Source of the DNA: Vitrella brassicaformis
Taxonomy: Eukaryota; Sar; Vitrellaceae
Assembly: GCA_001179505.1 (NCBI GenBank)
Contig: CDMY01000514.1
Span: 1-61,197 of the forward strand
Direction: 5' to 3'
Length of the DNA stretch: 61,197 nt
Part shown: piece by piece, positions 11,778 to 23,800 of the stretch
Layout: every line of letters starts with the position of its first letter
Position numbering within the stretch: the first letter of the stretch is position 1
Position numbers and translations under genes: made by a program
Notes under the pieces: generated by a model
Database searches by the model: none
Told to the model about the DNA's origin: nothing
What the model saw: the letters and a program-made list of their open reading frames with translations, nothing else

Positions 11778-14700
11778 ATGCGACGAAGGCGGCCTCCACG
11801 TGCACTCCAAATGAAGGCAGTTCTGCTGCTGGCGGCATCTCTCGTCCCGGGCGGAGGTACACAACCGACTAACGCGGATGAATGAAAGAGTAGTACAGGA
11901 ACCGTGCACAATTCATTACGCATTGTTTGTTTGTGTCTGTTTGGTTGGGTGCAGACACGTCGGATCTCCAGTGGCGGTCGCTGCACGTGCAGGTGAGCTC
12001 CCCGCACGCACCGCCAACCACAATACTCGACGACGTCAGCGGCCGGGCCGAAAAGGGCAGACTCCTCGCCATCCTCGGACCCAGTGGCAGCGGCAAGGTC
12101 AGTCAGATGTGCTAAGTGGATTCCATTCCTCGGGCCATTGTCATGTGTATGTGTTTTAGACGACGTTGCTGAATTGTTTGGCTGGTCAGCTGAGGAAGGG
12201 CAGCCCGGGTCAGAGGTTTGAGCTGACGGGTGAGATCACCAGCGACGGCAAGGCACTCGACGACCTCAGGGACAAAGAAAAACCCGCATACGTCAAACAG
12301 GAAGACCGTAAGGAGACGACACAGACAGACAGACGGATGTGGCTTCTGTGTCTGATCTGTATCGTTTGCTGTGCGGTGCGTTTGTGTCCATTTATGTCAG
12401 TGTTCTTCCCCTTCTTGACTGCGCGCGAGACTCTTCGGTTGATGGCCAGACTGAGGCTGCCCAGAAATCTCGACACGCCGGCCAAGGTGAGCTGAGTCGG
12501 TCGCTGGCCGGCGACCATTGGCTGCGGCGGTATCCGTCAATCATCTGCTTGTGTGAATGCATGTGTGTGTGTGCGGGTGGGGTGGGTGGGGTCAGAATGC
12601 GGCCGCAGAGAATGTGTTGCGCGAGTTGGGTCTGTCCAAATGCGCTGAGACGGTCGTGGGGGATGTCAACGGACCTGGTCAGTACGGCTGTCTGGGTATT
12701 TATTTCCGCTTGCAAATACCTGCGCTTTGTTCGCATACAGGTTTGAGTGGCGGCGAGCGCAAGAGGCTCAATCTCGCCTGCGAGCTCATTGGCGGGGGCG
12801 AACTCGTAAGCCACAAGAAAACAACACAGACACACAGACACACAGAAACATGGATACGGTCTCTGTGTCTGTCTGTCTGTCTGTCTGTGCGTTTGACATG
12901 TTTGTCAGATATTGGCCGACGAGCCGTCGTCGGGTTTGGATTCGTTTCAGGCGCTGCAGGTGATGGAGGTGCTGCACCGGCTGTGCCGCGACCTCAACAA
13001 GACAGTCGTCGCCTCGATACACCAGCCAAGGTCGTCGATATGGAGCCTTTTCGATGACGTTCTCGTACTCAGCGAGGGACAGGTACTCGTGTGGTGCCCA
13101 CCCACCCATTGGCTGTGGCTGCATGGCTGTTTGCGCGGGTGTCCATAGGTGTTGTTTCACGGCCCTGCTGAGCGTGCCTTGCCCTACTTCAAGGAACAAG
13201 GGTGGGCAGAGACGTCGCCCCCGCACCCAACACGTGGGCTCTTGCTGTCAATATTGCCCCGTCTGTCAGTTTCCCCTGTCCGGCCCAGTACAACCCCGCC
13301 GAGTTTCTCATCGACCTGGCCGCCATCGACCGGACTTCCAAGGACAAGGAACAGACGTGCAAGGAACGAATCGACAAACTGGCCAAGGGTGCGAACATTC
13401 ACACAACAGAATCCCGCACCATAAATACACATGACGCAACTTTCATGTTAATGTATGTGTGTGTGTATCAGCATGGCGCACCAGTCCGCCAGCGTATGCG
13501 GCCTTGCCGAGGGAGCAGAGCAGCCCACTGGTGCGGCGGAGGGGCCGTGGGGAGGGCAGGAGGAAGACACCAGCTTCATCCAATCTCGTACCCAAATGCA
13601 GGTGAGCAAGGCGTACGCCGGCAACACAGAGAGGCTCCTCTAATCCCCTCTCTCTCTGTCTGTGTATCTGTCTGTCTGTCTGTGTATCTGTCAGTGTGCC
13701 CGAGCAGTTTGCCCTGCTGCTTTCCCGTGCGTGGCGGCAGACGGTGCGCGACTCGCTCGCCAATCTCCTACGAGCGACCATCTCAGTCGCCCTGGCCGTC
13801 CTCTTTGGGCTCATCTTCGGGAGGCTCGGCAAAGGTACACGTACGCACAGAGAGGGGTGTGCGTGTTTGTGAGTATCGATGGCATCGATCGGTGCGTGTG
13901 TGCAGGTCAGAAGGCGATAGAGGACCGGATGGCGTTGCTGATGCACAGCGTCATCAACACGGGCATGATCGCCATGGTCAAGGCACTCAACGTCTTCGCA
14001 CGGGAGAGGCACGTTGTGCAGCACGAACGATCAAAGTCGTCGTACGGCGCCGCGCCTTACCTACTGTCAAAGGTCTGTCTGTCTGTCAGAGAGAGAGAGA
14101 GAGAGACCATGAGATGGATGGACGGATGGATGGATGGAATCAGATATTGTCTGAGCTGCCGGTGGAGCTGACATTTCCTCTACTCTTTGGCTCAATCCTG
14201 CACGTCATTGTGGGGCTCAATGCGGAGCCGGTCTCCAAGCTATACGGATTCCTCGGTCAGTCAGTCAATGGCCACATCCAACAGGAATGCACTTCGCTTG
14301 ATGTGCACATCAACGTCATCTCTCTCTCTCTATCCCTGACTGTCTGTCTGTCTGTCTGGTGCAGGTGTGCTGGGTCTGCACACGCTGGCATCCTCCTCTT
14401 TCGGCATGATGCTCTCCAGCATCGCGCCCACCACAGAAACGGCACTCGCCATCGGTAACAGAGAGACCATAGATGGCCGGACACACACCGATGGACGGAT
14501 GGATGGATGTTTGTGGATGGATGGATGGCATTTCTTTGTTTGTGTGTACGTTTGGTGCATGCAGGTCCAGCGCTGATGGTAGTGTTCATTCTGTTGGGTG
14601 GCATCCAGCAGAACCACCAGATGCCCTCATGGCTGAAACCGCTCGAGCAGGTATCCCTCGTCAAGTGGGCCTTCCAGGCGCTCGCTATCAACGAATTCAC

Positions 14701-15505
14701 GTAAGTCATCAGCGCACGCTCATTGTCTGCACCGAGATGCAATGAGATAAGATGAGACGGATGCACGTCTGTGTATGTGCAGCGGTCTTCGGTTCATCCC
14801 CGAGGTGTCGCGGCGGATGGGCGTCATCCCACAGCCACCTGCGATCAATGGCGAAATGGTACAGAACGTACACCAACCAAAACAGACAGACAGACAGACA
14901 GACGTTGATTGTGAACAGGTGTTGGAGCGGATGGATTTGGCCGACTGGCCGTTGCGCAAGCCCATTCTGGTGCAGTCGTCCCTCACCATGGCCAACTACC
15001 TCATCACATACCTGGCCCTGCTGCTCAGCAAACCCCAGTTTGTCGCCATCGGGGCCCCGCAGGACAACAATGTCAGTCAGTGAGCCCACGAGAGGGAGTG
15101 AACCACCTATGCGGCCCACCTCTGTTCGTCTCTGCGACTGTTTCCACCCATGTGTGTGTGTGTGTGTGTGTGTGTTTGCAGGTGCCTTCATCGAGCGAGA
15201 GCAACGCCAACAGTGCTGATTCTGAGGAGGGGCCAGTCAAGGGCGGCGCAGCAGGTAGCGGATTGGCTTTCCACACCAAGGTACGCCCACCCACCCCTCC
15301 CCACCCTGCACAAACAAGAGTGCGTGTGTGCGTATGTATATATGTATGTGCCTCTTCTGTGAGTGCCTTTTGTTTTTGTGTGTAGGGTGGGTGGCGCAAT
15401 GGCAAGAAGGTGCGTCTGCGGGGCCCATCATCACACCACACCCACCCATACCCCCACGCCATGCAGACAAACAGGGGCAAGGCGGCCGGGCGGCCGAAGG
15501 CTTGA
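11778..15505 (+). CDS. ABCG-type half-transporter
   Basis: An ATP-driven membrane exporter of the ABCG (White/WBC) subfamily, with the ATPase before the membrane domain. Nineteen exons give 723 codons plus stop: 11778-11856, 11955-12097, 12160-12307, 12401-12486, 12596-12677, 12741-12805, 12909-13082, 13149-13201, 13270-13388, 13472-13601, 13695-13834, 13906-14072, 14144-14255, 14365-14454, 14565-14700, 14783-14858, 14919-15071, 15182-15280, 15386-15505. Walker A GPSGSGK (68-74), signature LSGGERKR (181-188), Walker B ILADEPSSGLD (from 202) and switch His ASIHQPRS (about 238) are all intact. The ABC2-type membrane domain follows from about residue 400 (FALLLSRAWRQTVRD, then hydrophobic helices). 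The short N-terminus has a hydrophobic stretch AVLLLAASLVPG that could be part of a targeting signal. It should act as a dimer. The substrate is unknown. The exon at 13472-13601 has the least certain content. Confidence 0.92.
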
Positions 15506-16268
15506 TGATTGATTGATTGAGACGTGGTGACCGACCAACCAGCCAGCCATCCAATCACTGAGGCCGTCTCTCGACGCGAGTCTGAGACACAGGCAATGAT
15601 CAATCGTATACGGGGTGGATCTCTCTATGGGGTCCGTTGTCTGCAAATGAAGACGGAGAGGGAGAGAGGCAGACTGACGTGCGGGGCTTCTTTCATTTAG
15701 GTGTACGGTGTACAGCCAGACAGACAGACGGACAGACAGACAGAGAGATTCGTCGTGAGGGCTGGGTAGGTATGACAAAACTATTGTCCCGTCTAGATGG
15801 CTGTGAGAGTGTTTTTTCACCGAACAAGACAGACAGACAGGCAAACACTTCGCGTGTGCACTGTGCATGTCTGTGTGTGTGTGTGTGTGTGTGTCTGTGT
15901 CGATTCCACGGAAGACACGCATCCCCAAACCGAACACCTGCCTGACCCACCGAGATGTCCTCTCACAACAAATACCACACTCCCACCCACCACTCATGGC
16001 TTTGTGCGTCTGCGGGTTCTCATGTGCTCAAGATGGGCTCCGCCCTCCCGATGGATGGATGTAGGCCAGTGTAATTGGAGAAATCCCAACGGCCAAGAGA
16101 GCAAAGCGAGAAGAAGGCAAAAACAGCGAAGATCCCCGATTTGCCCGCACACACACACACAATTGTGCACACACATGCCCAGCCACATCAACATCGACAG
16201 ATGCGACAGCAAACTCCCACACGGCAGAATCCGACATATATATGTGTGTGTGTGTGTGTGTGTCTCGG
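15506..16268. other. intergenic spacer between convergent ABCG and kinase genes
   Basis: This tail-to-tail spacer holds CAGA, GT and GA microsatellites (for example GT runs near 15873-15895 and 16243-16262). No exon or RNA gene is evident. Confidence 0.5.
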
Positions 16269-17283
16269 TCAGTGTGGCGTGTTTTCGATCTCTCGCAGCA
16301 CCTGTCCTTGATAAGGTAAATGCCATTGGCCTATTAGGACAGCAGCCCTCCTCGCTGCTCTAGAGACTGACTTACCTCGCGTGCAGTGGGGCGCTTCGCG
16401 GGGTCAAACTCAAAGCAACGCTGACGCGCACAACAACACAACACAATACAACACAATGGACACACACACGCGTCTCTGTGACTGCAGCGAGGAGAGAACT
16501 TGGGTCTCCCGTCACCTTAATGATCTGTCGGATGTTGGGAGGGAGAAAATGGGGGACCACCGGGGGCTGCACACGTCAACACAACACACGCACAAACCGC
16601 ACAGAGACACCCAATTAATGGCATGTGGTGTGGATTGTGATGACGGACGTACCTCTTTTTTGAGGAGGAGTGAGGTCATGATTTGCTGGATGGATGTGCA
16701 GTGACTGAAGGGGAGGGGCCCCCCGAAGATCTCAATGACGATGCAACCCAATGCCCAGATGTCCACCTTCTCAGTTATACGACTCGCTGATGGATGCAGT
16801 CAGTCACACCAGGCCACACCATTCATCGCCAAATGCACCCGTGCCTCTCTCTCTCTCTGTCTCTGTGTGTCTCTCTGTGTGTGTCTTTGTGTGTACTGGA
16901 TGAGTCGTAGCACTCGGGGGCCTGTTTGTGTCGCATAGACACACGCACAGGCACACACAGATGTGCGATCTCATGGTGTATGAGTGTAAGCTGTTTCGTC
17001 GTGCTGGCAGACTTGCCATATATCGAGGCGACCCTCCTGCACACAACAGGCCAGGCCAAGACAGGACATACAGACTCGTGTGTGTAGGTATCATATCGAT
17101 GTGCTCCATCCTTCTATCCATCCATCCATCCACCATACAAACAAACAAACAGACATCTGTGCGGTGCGCACCCATTCCGTCTTTGAGCGATATGTGTGTC
17201 CTCTCCATGCTCGTCGTCAGCCCAAAGTCGCACAGCTTAGCGTTCAAATCACGGTCAAGCTGACAACACACCGGCCCACCACA

Positions 17284-17317
<34 letters not shown>

Positions 17318-18141
17318 CATGAGAGCCGGTGAATGCCCTCCACCGCCACCCACCGACGGACCACAATATTGAGCGACTTGAGGTCTCGGTGCACGACAGT
17401 GGGTGTGCAGGCGTGCAGAAACACCACCCCCTCGCACGTCTGTTTGGCGATGTTCCACTGTGTCCTGAAGGGCAGCGGCCTCTTCTTCTCGTGCAGCAGG
17501 TCGTGCAGGGAACCACCCTCCATCAGCTCTGGACCGATCGATGGATGGATGGACCAGAGAGAGACAGAGGGAGACATGTGTGTGTGTGTGTGTGTAAGTG
17601 TACCGGTGACAATGCAGTAGTTCGGGTGTCGCAGGCAGGCGCCGTAGAAGGCCACCAGCCGCTCGTGGCGAAGGTCGCGAAAGGCCAATATCTCGGCCTC
17701 CAAATCACGAATCTGATCGACACAGCGAGACAAATTGGAGTGCGTGGCTCGATGGAGACACACCACATCGCATCACACTGCACTGCACCAAAAAAAGACC
17801 AGGTGTGTGATTCTGTAGTGTATTCTCGGGCTAGTCTTATCATCAGGCGAAAGTCAGACAGCAAAGAAGCTCCTCCCTCCCTTCCGTCCCTCCGTCCCCC
17901 TACTCTGCTTTGTTGCCATGCACGACTCACCCCCCACTCACTGACCCACCTGTTCCTCAGTGACGATTCCCTTCTCGAGGTGGAGTTTCTTGATGGCCAC
18001 CTTGTGCCCCTTGTACAGCCCGCTGTACACGCTCCCGAACCCCCCGCTGCCCAACGACTTGAGGAGCGTCAGCTCCTCGTACCGAATCCGCTCAGGCTTG
18101 GTCAGACCCAGCCGCTGACCCAACACCGTTGTGGCGCTCAT
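16269..18141 (-). CDS. TKL (Raf/MLK-like) protein kinase, single domain
   Basis: A Ser/Thr kinase of the tyrosine-kinase-like group. Ten exons sum to 288 codons including stop (minus): 17950-18141, 17604-17712, 17362-17528, 17172-17259, 17017-17036, 16897-16921, 16653-16786, 16516-16566, 16376-16420, 16269-16301. Motifs in order: glycine loop LGSGGFGSVY, catalytic lysine VAIKK, VVHRDLKSLNIVL, LCDFGL, GGSPRYMAPE, VDIWALGC and FDPAKRPTAREV. All catalytic residues are present, so it should be active. The protein is essentially only a kinase domain with a 25-residue N-terminal lead, lacking the regulatory domains usual in Raf-like kinases. The exon at 17017-17036 is 20 nt and is followed by a GC donor (GCAAGT); the next is 25 nt. 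The start is the ATG just before the first kinase subdomain. The gene is convergent with ABCG. Confidence 0.9.
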
Positions 18142-18237
18142 GCGACGGCCTCGCTCGGCTGATAATGGATGGATTGTTTGATGGAATAACGGAGAGGGGG
18201 AGAGGGAGAAAGGGTGTTTCTTTATTGTGTTTCTTTC

Positions 18238-20825
18238 CTACGTGGCTTTGATGGGTCCGCGAGGCCTGACACGCTTGAAGGTACCGCCTGACACACACGT
18301 ACATGGCATACAGACAGACATTGAGACAGACATGCCTCCGTTCCTTTCTGTCTGACTGTCTGTGCATTGGTTCACCGAGTACTGCTGCTGCTGCATGGGC
18401 AGCACGGCGGGCGATGGCGGCGCATACACGAAATGGGCAGCAGGCAGAAACGCAGGACCTACACACACAACGGAATACTCAGCCATACATATCCCTCCAC
18501 CCTTTGCTCCCTCACGCACCAGCCTGTTGATGTGGATGTGGTGGTCTGGGCTGGCCAGCGGAGGGGGCGCGCCATTCCCTTCGCTGCGGTGCGGGGGCGG
18601 GGGAGGGCGACTGGGACCGGGCGTGCTGATGCGCGGCGGCAGCGGCAGCACCGACTGGAACCGGCACAGCAGCCACAGCAGCAGCAGCAGCGGGTTGTTG
18701 CTGCTGCTGAGATGACGAGGCATACCTGTACACCCAGCCACCCCACCCACTTTCACACCACTTATGGATGGATGGGCTGACTGCTGACCTGTAGTTGGGT
18801 GGGGGCGTGGCGGACCGGTGATACGCACCCCTTTGCTGCGCTAATGGTGCTGGCGTAGCTGGGGTGACGGCCTTGGCTGGTGCTGGTGCTGGAGCTGGAG
18901 CTGGTGGTTGTGGTGGTTGTGCTGGTTGTGGTGGTCCCGGCGGGGCCACATAGGGGTGGTGTGGCTGAGGGGGTGCCGATGCCGCCGCCCCCCACTGCTG
19001 GCCCAGCGACCCAGACCCGTAACGATTGAGTGGCGGACGGCTGGACGGGGGCTGAATTTAGCGCATACACAGACAGATACATGGAGAGAAAAGGATCCAT
19101 CCAACATGCACCCATCTGTTCATCTGTACCTACCTGTGGCGTCATGCACCTTCTCATTTGCCTCTCCACACCAGCAGCGGGACCGGGGGCGAGATGCTGC
19201 TGGGGCTTGCCAGGTGCTGCCTGCAGTGTTGGCTGGGGTGCCGCCTGTGGTGCTGGTGCTGCTGCTGGTGCTGGTGCTGGCTGCTGCTGTGGCTGTGGCT
19301 GCTGTGTGGGTGTTGCGGGTGTGGGTGCAGGTGCTGGTGGCTGCTTTGTGTCGTCAATGTACGTCAGACACAGATGCGCACAGAGTAGCCTGACAGCACA
19401 CATAAAGAGGCGTCTTTGTGCGTTGTGTGTCCCTCTCTCTTACTTGGCAAGCGTCTGGGCATCTCTTTCTGAGAGGTAAAGGTCAGTGAGCTTCGTGAGC
19501 TCGGCTGCCATGGCGGAGAGCTTGTGTGTTGTCCCGGCTGAGCTGCTTTGGGTGGCTTGCAGTGACGCCACATGGGCTGCCAGGGGGCCGTGCAGCGCGG
19601 TGGCCTGCTGCATGTGGTGGCTGTATGCCGCATACGGCGTCTGGTCCCCCTTCTCATGAGCTGCCACCAGGGCCATGTAGATGTGCGCAAGGCCTGCAAC
19701 GGATGCACCCACATGTCTGTCTGGTCGCTGCATCCGTGTGTGGTGCATGAGAAGTGACCTTTGATGGAGGGTTGGGCGTTGATGAAGCTGCCGGGCAGCT
19801 CTAGTGCGTGAGACAGCGCCTTCTTGGCCCCTTCGGCGTCGCCACGCACACACATGCAGTACCCCTGAGACAGAACAACACACACATCCGTCCATCCATC
19901 CATCCATCCACGGATCCAGCCCTACACAACGGACCATTTTGGTGTGCGCCTCTGGGTGAGTGGCGTTCAGCTCGACGGCCTTATTGAAGAAGTTCAATGC
20001 CTCCACTGCACTCGTGTCGACCGAAGGAGAGGAAGAAGAGGGCAGTGCTGCGAGTGCCGCAGACATCGACATGGACCCCTGCAGCAGAGGAACCAGGTAC
20101 GCATCCACAGCCACTGGGCCCTGCAACACACACACAAACAAACAAAGAGGCTTTTGTGTTGGTCTGTGGGATGGCAAAGTGGGTGCTCACGAGTTTCTGC
20201 GCTTCGTCCAGGTGAGTGGCGAGCTTGGGGGCGTTGTGTGTGCGATCGGCTATCTGGGCCATCAGCAGATGGAGGTCCGCCTTGATGGTCCTGACACACA
20301 TGAATAGAGAGAGGGATGGATGGAGACACATGTCACACGTTGATTGATTGACTGACATGGCGTTTGGGTCGTCCTCCTTGACGGCTCTGAGTGCGTGTTG
20401 TGCGCTATTGTAGGCGTCGTGGTGCTTGTGCTGTCTGAACCAGATCAGCGACTCCAGCCGATAGAGGGCTGCCTCGGTGGCCTTCAATGCCAAACCCTAC
20501 ACACACACACATCACACGTACGTAAGGATGCACACATGTGGAAGGAGAGAGAGAGGGAGGGAGGGAGGGAGGGATAAGTAGTTACTGACCGCTCTGACGT
20601 GTGCCATAGCCTCTTCGTGTTGGTCATCCATGGCGTGATACTTGGCACCTGCACAGCCCACACCAGCCAGGACCTTTCCATTTTCGCCTTACGCTGTCTC
20701 TCCGTCATGTGATGTGATGTGGCTCACCAAGGTAGTGAAGGGCCAGCCTTAGCTCAGGCGACTGGGCCATATTCAATGCCTGCGCACACACACACACAAC
20801 ACACATACGGGTCGGTCATGTCTCC

Positions 20826-20861
<36 letters not shown>

Positions 20862-23800
20862 TCTCCCTCTCTCACCAAAGCCACATGTTTCTTGCCCTTC
20901 GACAGGTCCCTGCCCCCGTCCATGTAATCGCCCCCCGACAGCTCGGCAATGTGGTAGTGCGCCTCCGCCATGGCCGGCTTCACAGCCAGCAGGCGCTCAT
21001 ACGCACGGATGGCCTCGTCACGGTACGCCACACCACCCCTTGTGTCGCTTGGGGTGCTGGTCTGGGTGGTCACCAGCTTCCTGAGACACCTGGCGTAGCC
21101 TTCCAGGTAGTCGGCATTTTGGGGCTCGTGGGAAAGCAGCCGGTCGTAGTGCCTGGAAGCTCCGGCAAAGTCCCTGCAGATGAACAATTTTTGCAAGCGA
21201 GATTGCTTGTGGTGGGAAGAAAATATCTGTCTGATTTGGTTTGCTGACTTCTGGTCGATGGCGTGCTGTGCGAGTCTTGCGATGACATCGGGCAGGTCAC
21301 AAAGGGGCGGGCTCAGCTGGGAGTAGCGCTCCATGGCCTTCTGACGGTCCCCACTTCGGTCATGCAGACGCGCAAGCGACAGCCTGTTGCACAGAAAAGT
21401 GTGATACACGAGGCACATAAGTCCACACAGGTGTGCTTATGGGTACGTGTGCTGGTTGGCGTTGTCCTTGTCGAGTGCGATGAGGCGCGTGAGGCACTTG
21501 ATCTGCAGATCCAGCCCATCGAGGCGCTTCCCCACCTCATATAGCCCGATCCATGCGTCGAGACACCCAGCGGCACCACCACTGCTGCCCACAGCGATGG
21601 CCTCCTCGTAGCACGACTGGGCCTCCCCCCACGCACCCAATTGTATGTGCAGGCCGCCAAGCTTGACCCACACGGCGGCTCTTCGTGTGCCGTCCAGCTC
21701 GCCGACCAAAGTCTGGCGGACGAAAGGATGTATAAGGGTGCCGGATGGTGTGGTTTGAGGTCTGTCTCACTTGGTACGTGGCTATGGCTTCTTGTGTTCT
21801 TCCTTGTGTCGCGTACGATCGTGCTATTGTCTCACGAGCGTCGGGTGGAAGCGCACCCACTGCACACACACAGCCAGCCAGCCATCCATCTCTCTCTCCC
21901 GGTGTCACGTGTCTTCACTCACCCTTGTCGCCCGGCATTTTCCTCATTGCGGTGTCGAAGCAGCGCATGGCGTCTGTGTCTTGCTGGCGACTGCTGAGCC
22001 ACCGGCCGTACTCGATTAGCAATCCCACATCTGCACCACCACCACCAACCCACAACACAGGCCACCAATCCAATCATGCAAAGCACCTCGTCTCCAGACA
22101 GGCAACAGACAAGCCTGCCCACCCACCCAGGAGGTCTCTTGCCAGGCCACGGCGGAGCAACGAGTCAGCGGCAGACATCCTGACACACAAATGGATGGAT
22201 GGATGGATGGATGGAGGGGACATTCCCAATTCTTCCCACCCCCCACACACCCTTGTGCATCCACAGTCGCTCTGATGAGCTTGGCGAGCAAGTCGTCACT
22301 CATGCCCTCCCCCTGGGTGTCTGCGATCTTCTGCAGATGGGGGAGTGCGTCTGCGTATCGGCCCTGCCGCCAGAGAACGTCGGCCATGTCAGGTGAGATG
22401 TCCATGTCTGGCGGCATGAGGTCCGGCAGAATGGACAGGAACAGCTCCTCCGCCTCCTTGTACCGACCCTGCACCAATTGAATGCAATGAGACGAGACGA
22501 GACGAGACGAGATGACACGAGACGAGAGAATCAGCTTAAGATGCCTCTCTGTGCGCCTGTGCCTGCCTGCTTGGATTTGAATTGCCCCCATGATGTGAGT
22601 GCATGTGGGTCTCCCGGCCTGGCCATGGTGGCCTTGCCGAGATAGCGCTCCACATCGGTCTCTGACCCGTCACGCGCCGCCTGTTGACCCAGGTGCAGAT
22701 TGATGGCATACCTGCACTCATGCCACACACACACACATCGGTGTGGGGGTGAGAGTGGGTGTTGGTGTCTTGTGTTGGGTACCCCACCCAAGGTCGACTG
22801 TGTCGGGGAGGAGCTTGACTCGCTGCATGACGTCCCTCAGCCGACTCTCGTCGCCAACACCGGCAAGCCACCTACCACACGCATACACAGACAGACAGAG
22901 GGAAATGTAGGTGTCGTGGATGAGGTTCGGCCTTTTGTATGTGCTTACAGCTCGAGGGTCCCCCTGGCCATCATGACGAGTGCTCTCTCGTCGTCACACA
23001 CATACTGCAGCCGCTCGCTCGCCAACACCAACACCTCTTGCCACTTGGCTGTGCCCTGGGGGCCCTTGACGGCCTCCTTGTAGACCTTCTTGAGCTGCTC
23101 CTCGTTGTCGCGCAGCCTTTGCTCCCGGAGCTCCTTCTCTTGTTGGAGCCGCTGCTGTTCCATCTCCCTCTCCATGTCTATCTGCTTCTGTCTCTCCATC
23201 TCGCGCTGTCTCTCTCTTTCTCGTTCGCGTTCTCTTTCTTGCTCCTCTTGCTGCTGCTGCTCTGCAAGCCGGCGCTGTCTCTCCATCTCTATCTGTTGCT
23301 GTCTCTCCATTTCCAGCTCCCTCTCTCTGTCCAGCATCATCGCTTGCTCATGGTCGATGGACAGGTATGGCGGCTGCCCTTGCTGTGTTTCTTCGCCACC
23401 AGGCTGCACGCTGAGGGGAATGGGCGGCAACAGCACGCCTGCCGCCGCTGCGGATGGCGGTGCCGCTAGTGCTGCTGATGCAGTCGGTGCACTGAAGGGG
23501 TCAGGCCCGCCGTCGAGCGGTGCCGAGAAGGTGGGCGGTGCCCGCTGGTAGGGCGAGATGGGCGGCAGGGGGGCGGGGAAGGGCAGCAGGGGGGAGGGGG
23601 ACACATCAACCTAACCAAGCACAGAAACGCACAGAGAGAGAGAGGGAGACATACTGATACGTGTAGCTACAGATCGCTGCTGGCCTGTCTCACCCCTCAC
23701 CTCTCTCTCCCTCCACACACTTGCAGGGGTGTCGATAGCCGCATGTGGGTGAGACATGAGAGGGACGGATGGCTGGGCCGCTGCGGGTGCGGGTGCGGGT

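Noticed and set aside
13202-14458. 418-codon plus frame crossing several ABCG introns
   Set aside because: It reads through splice sites and intron microsatellites; the correct exons lie in other frames with ABC motifs.
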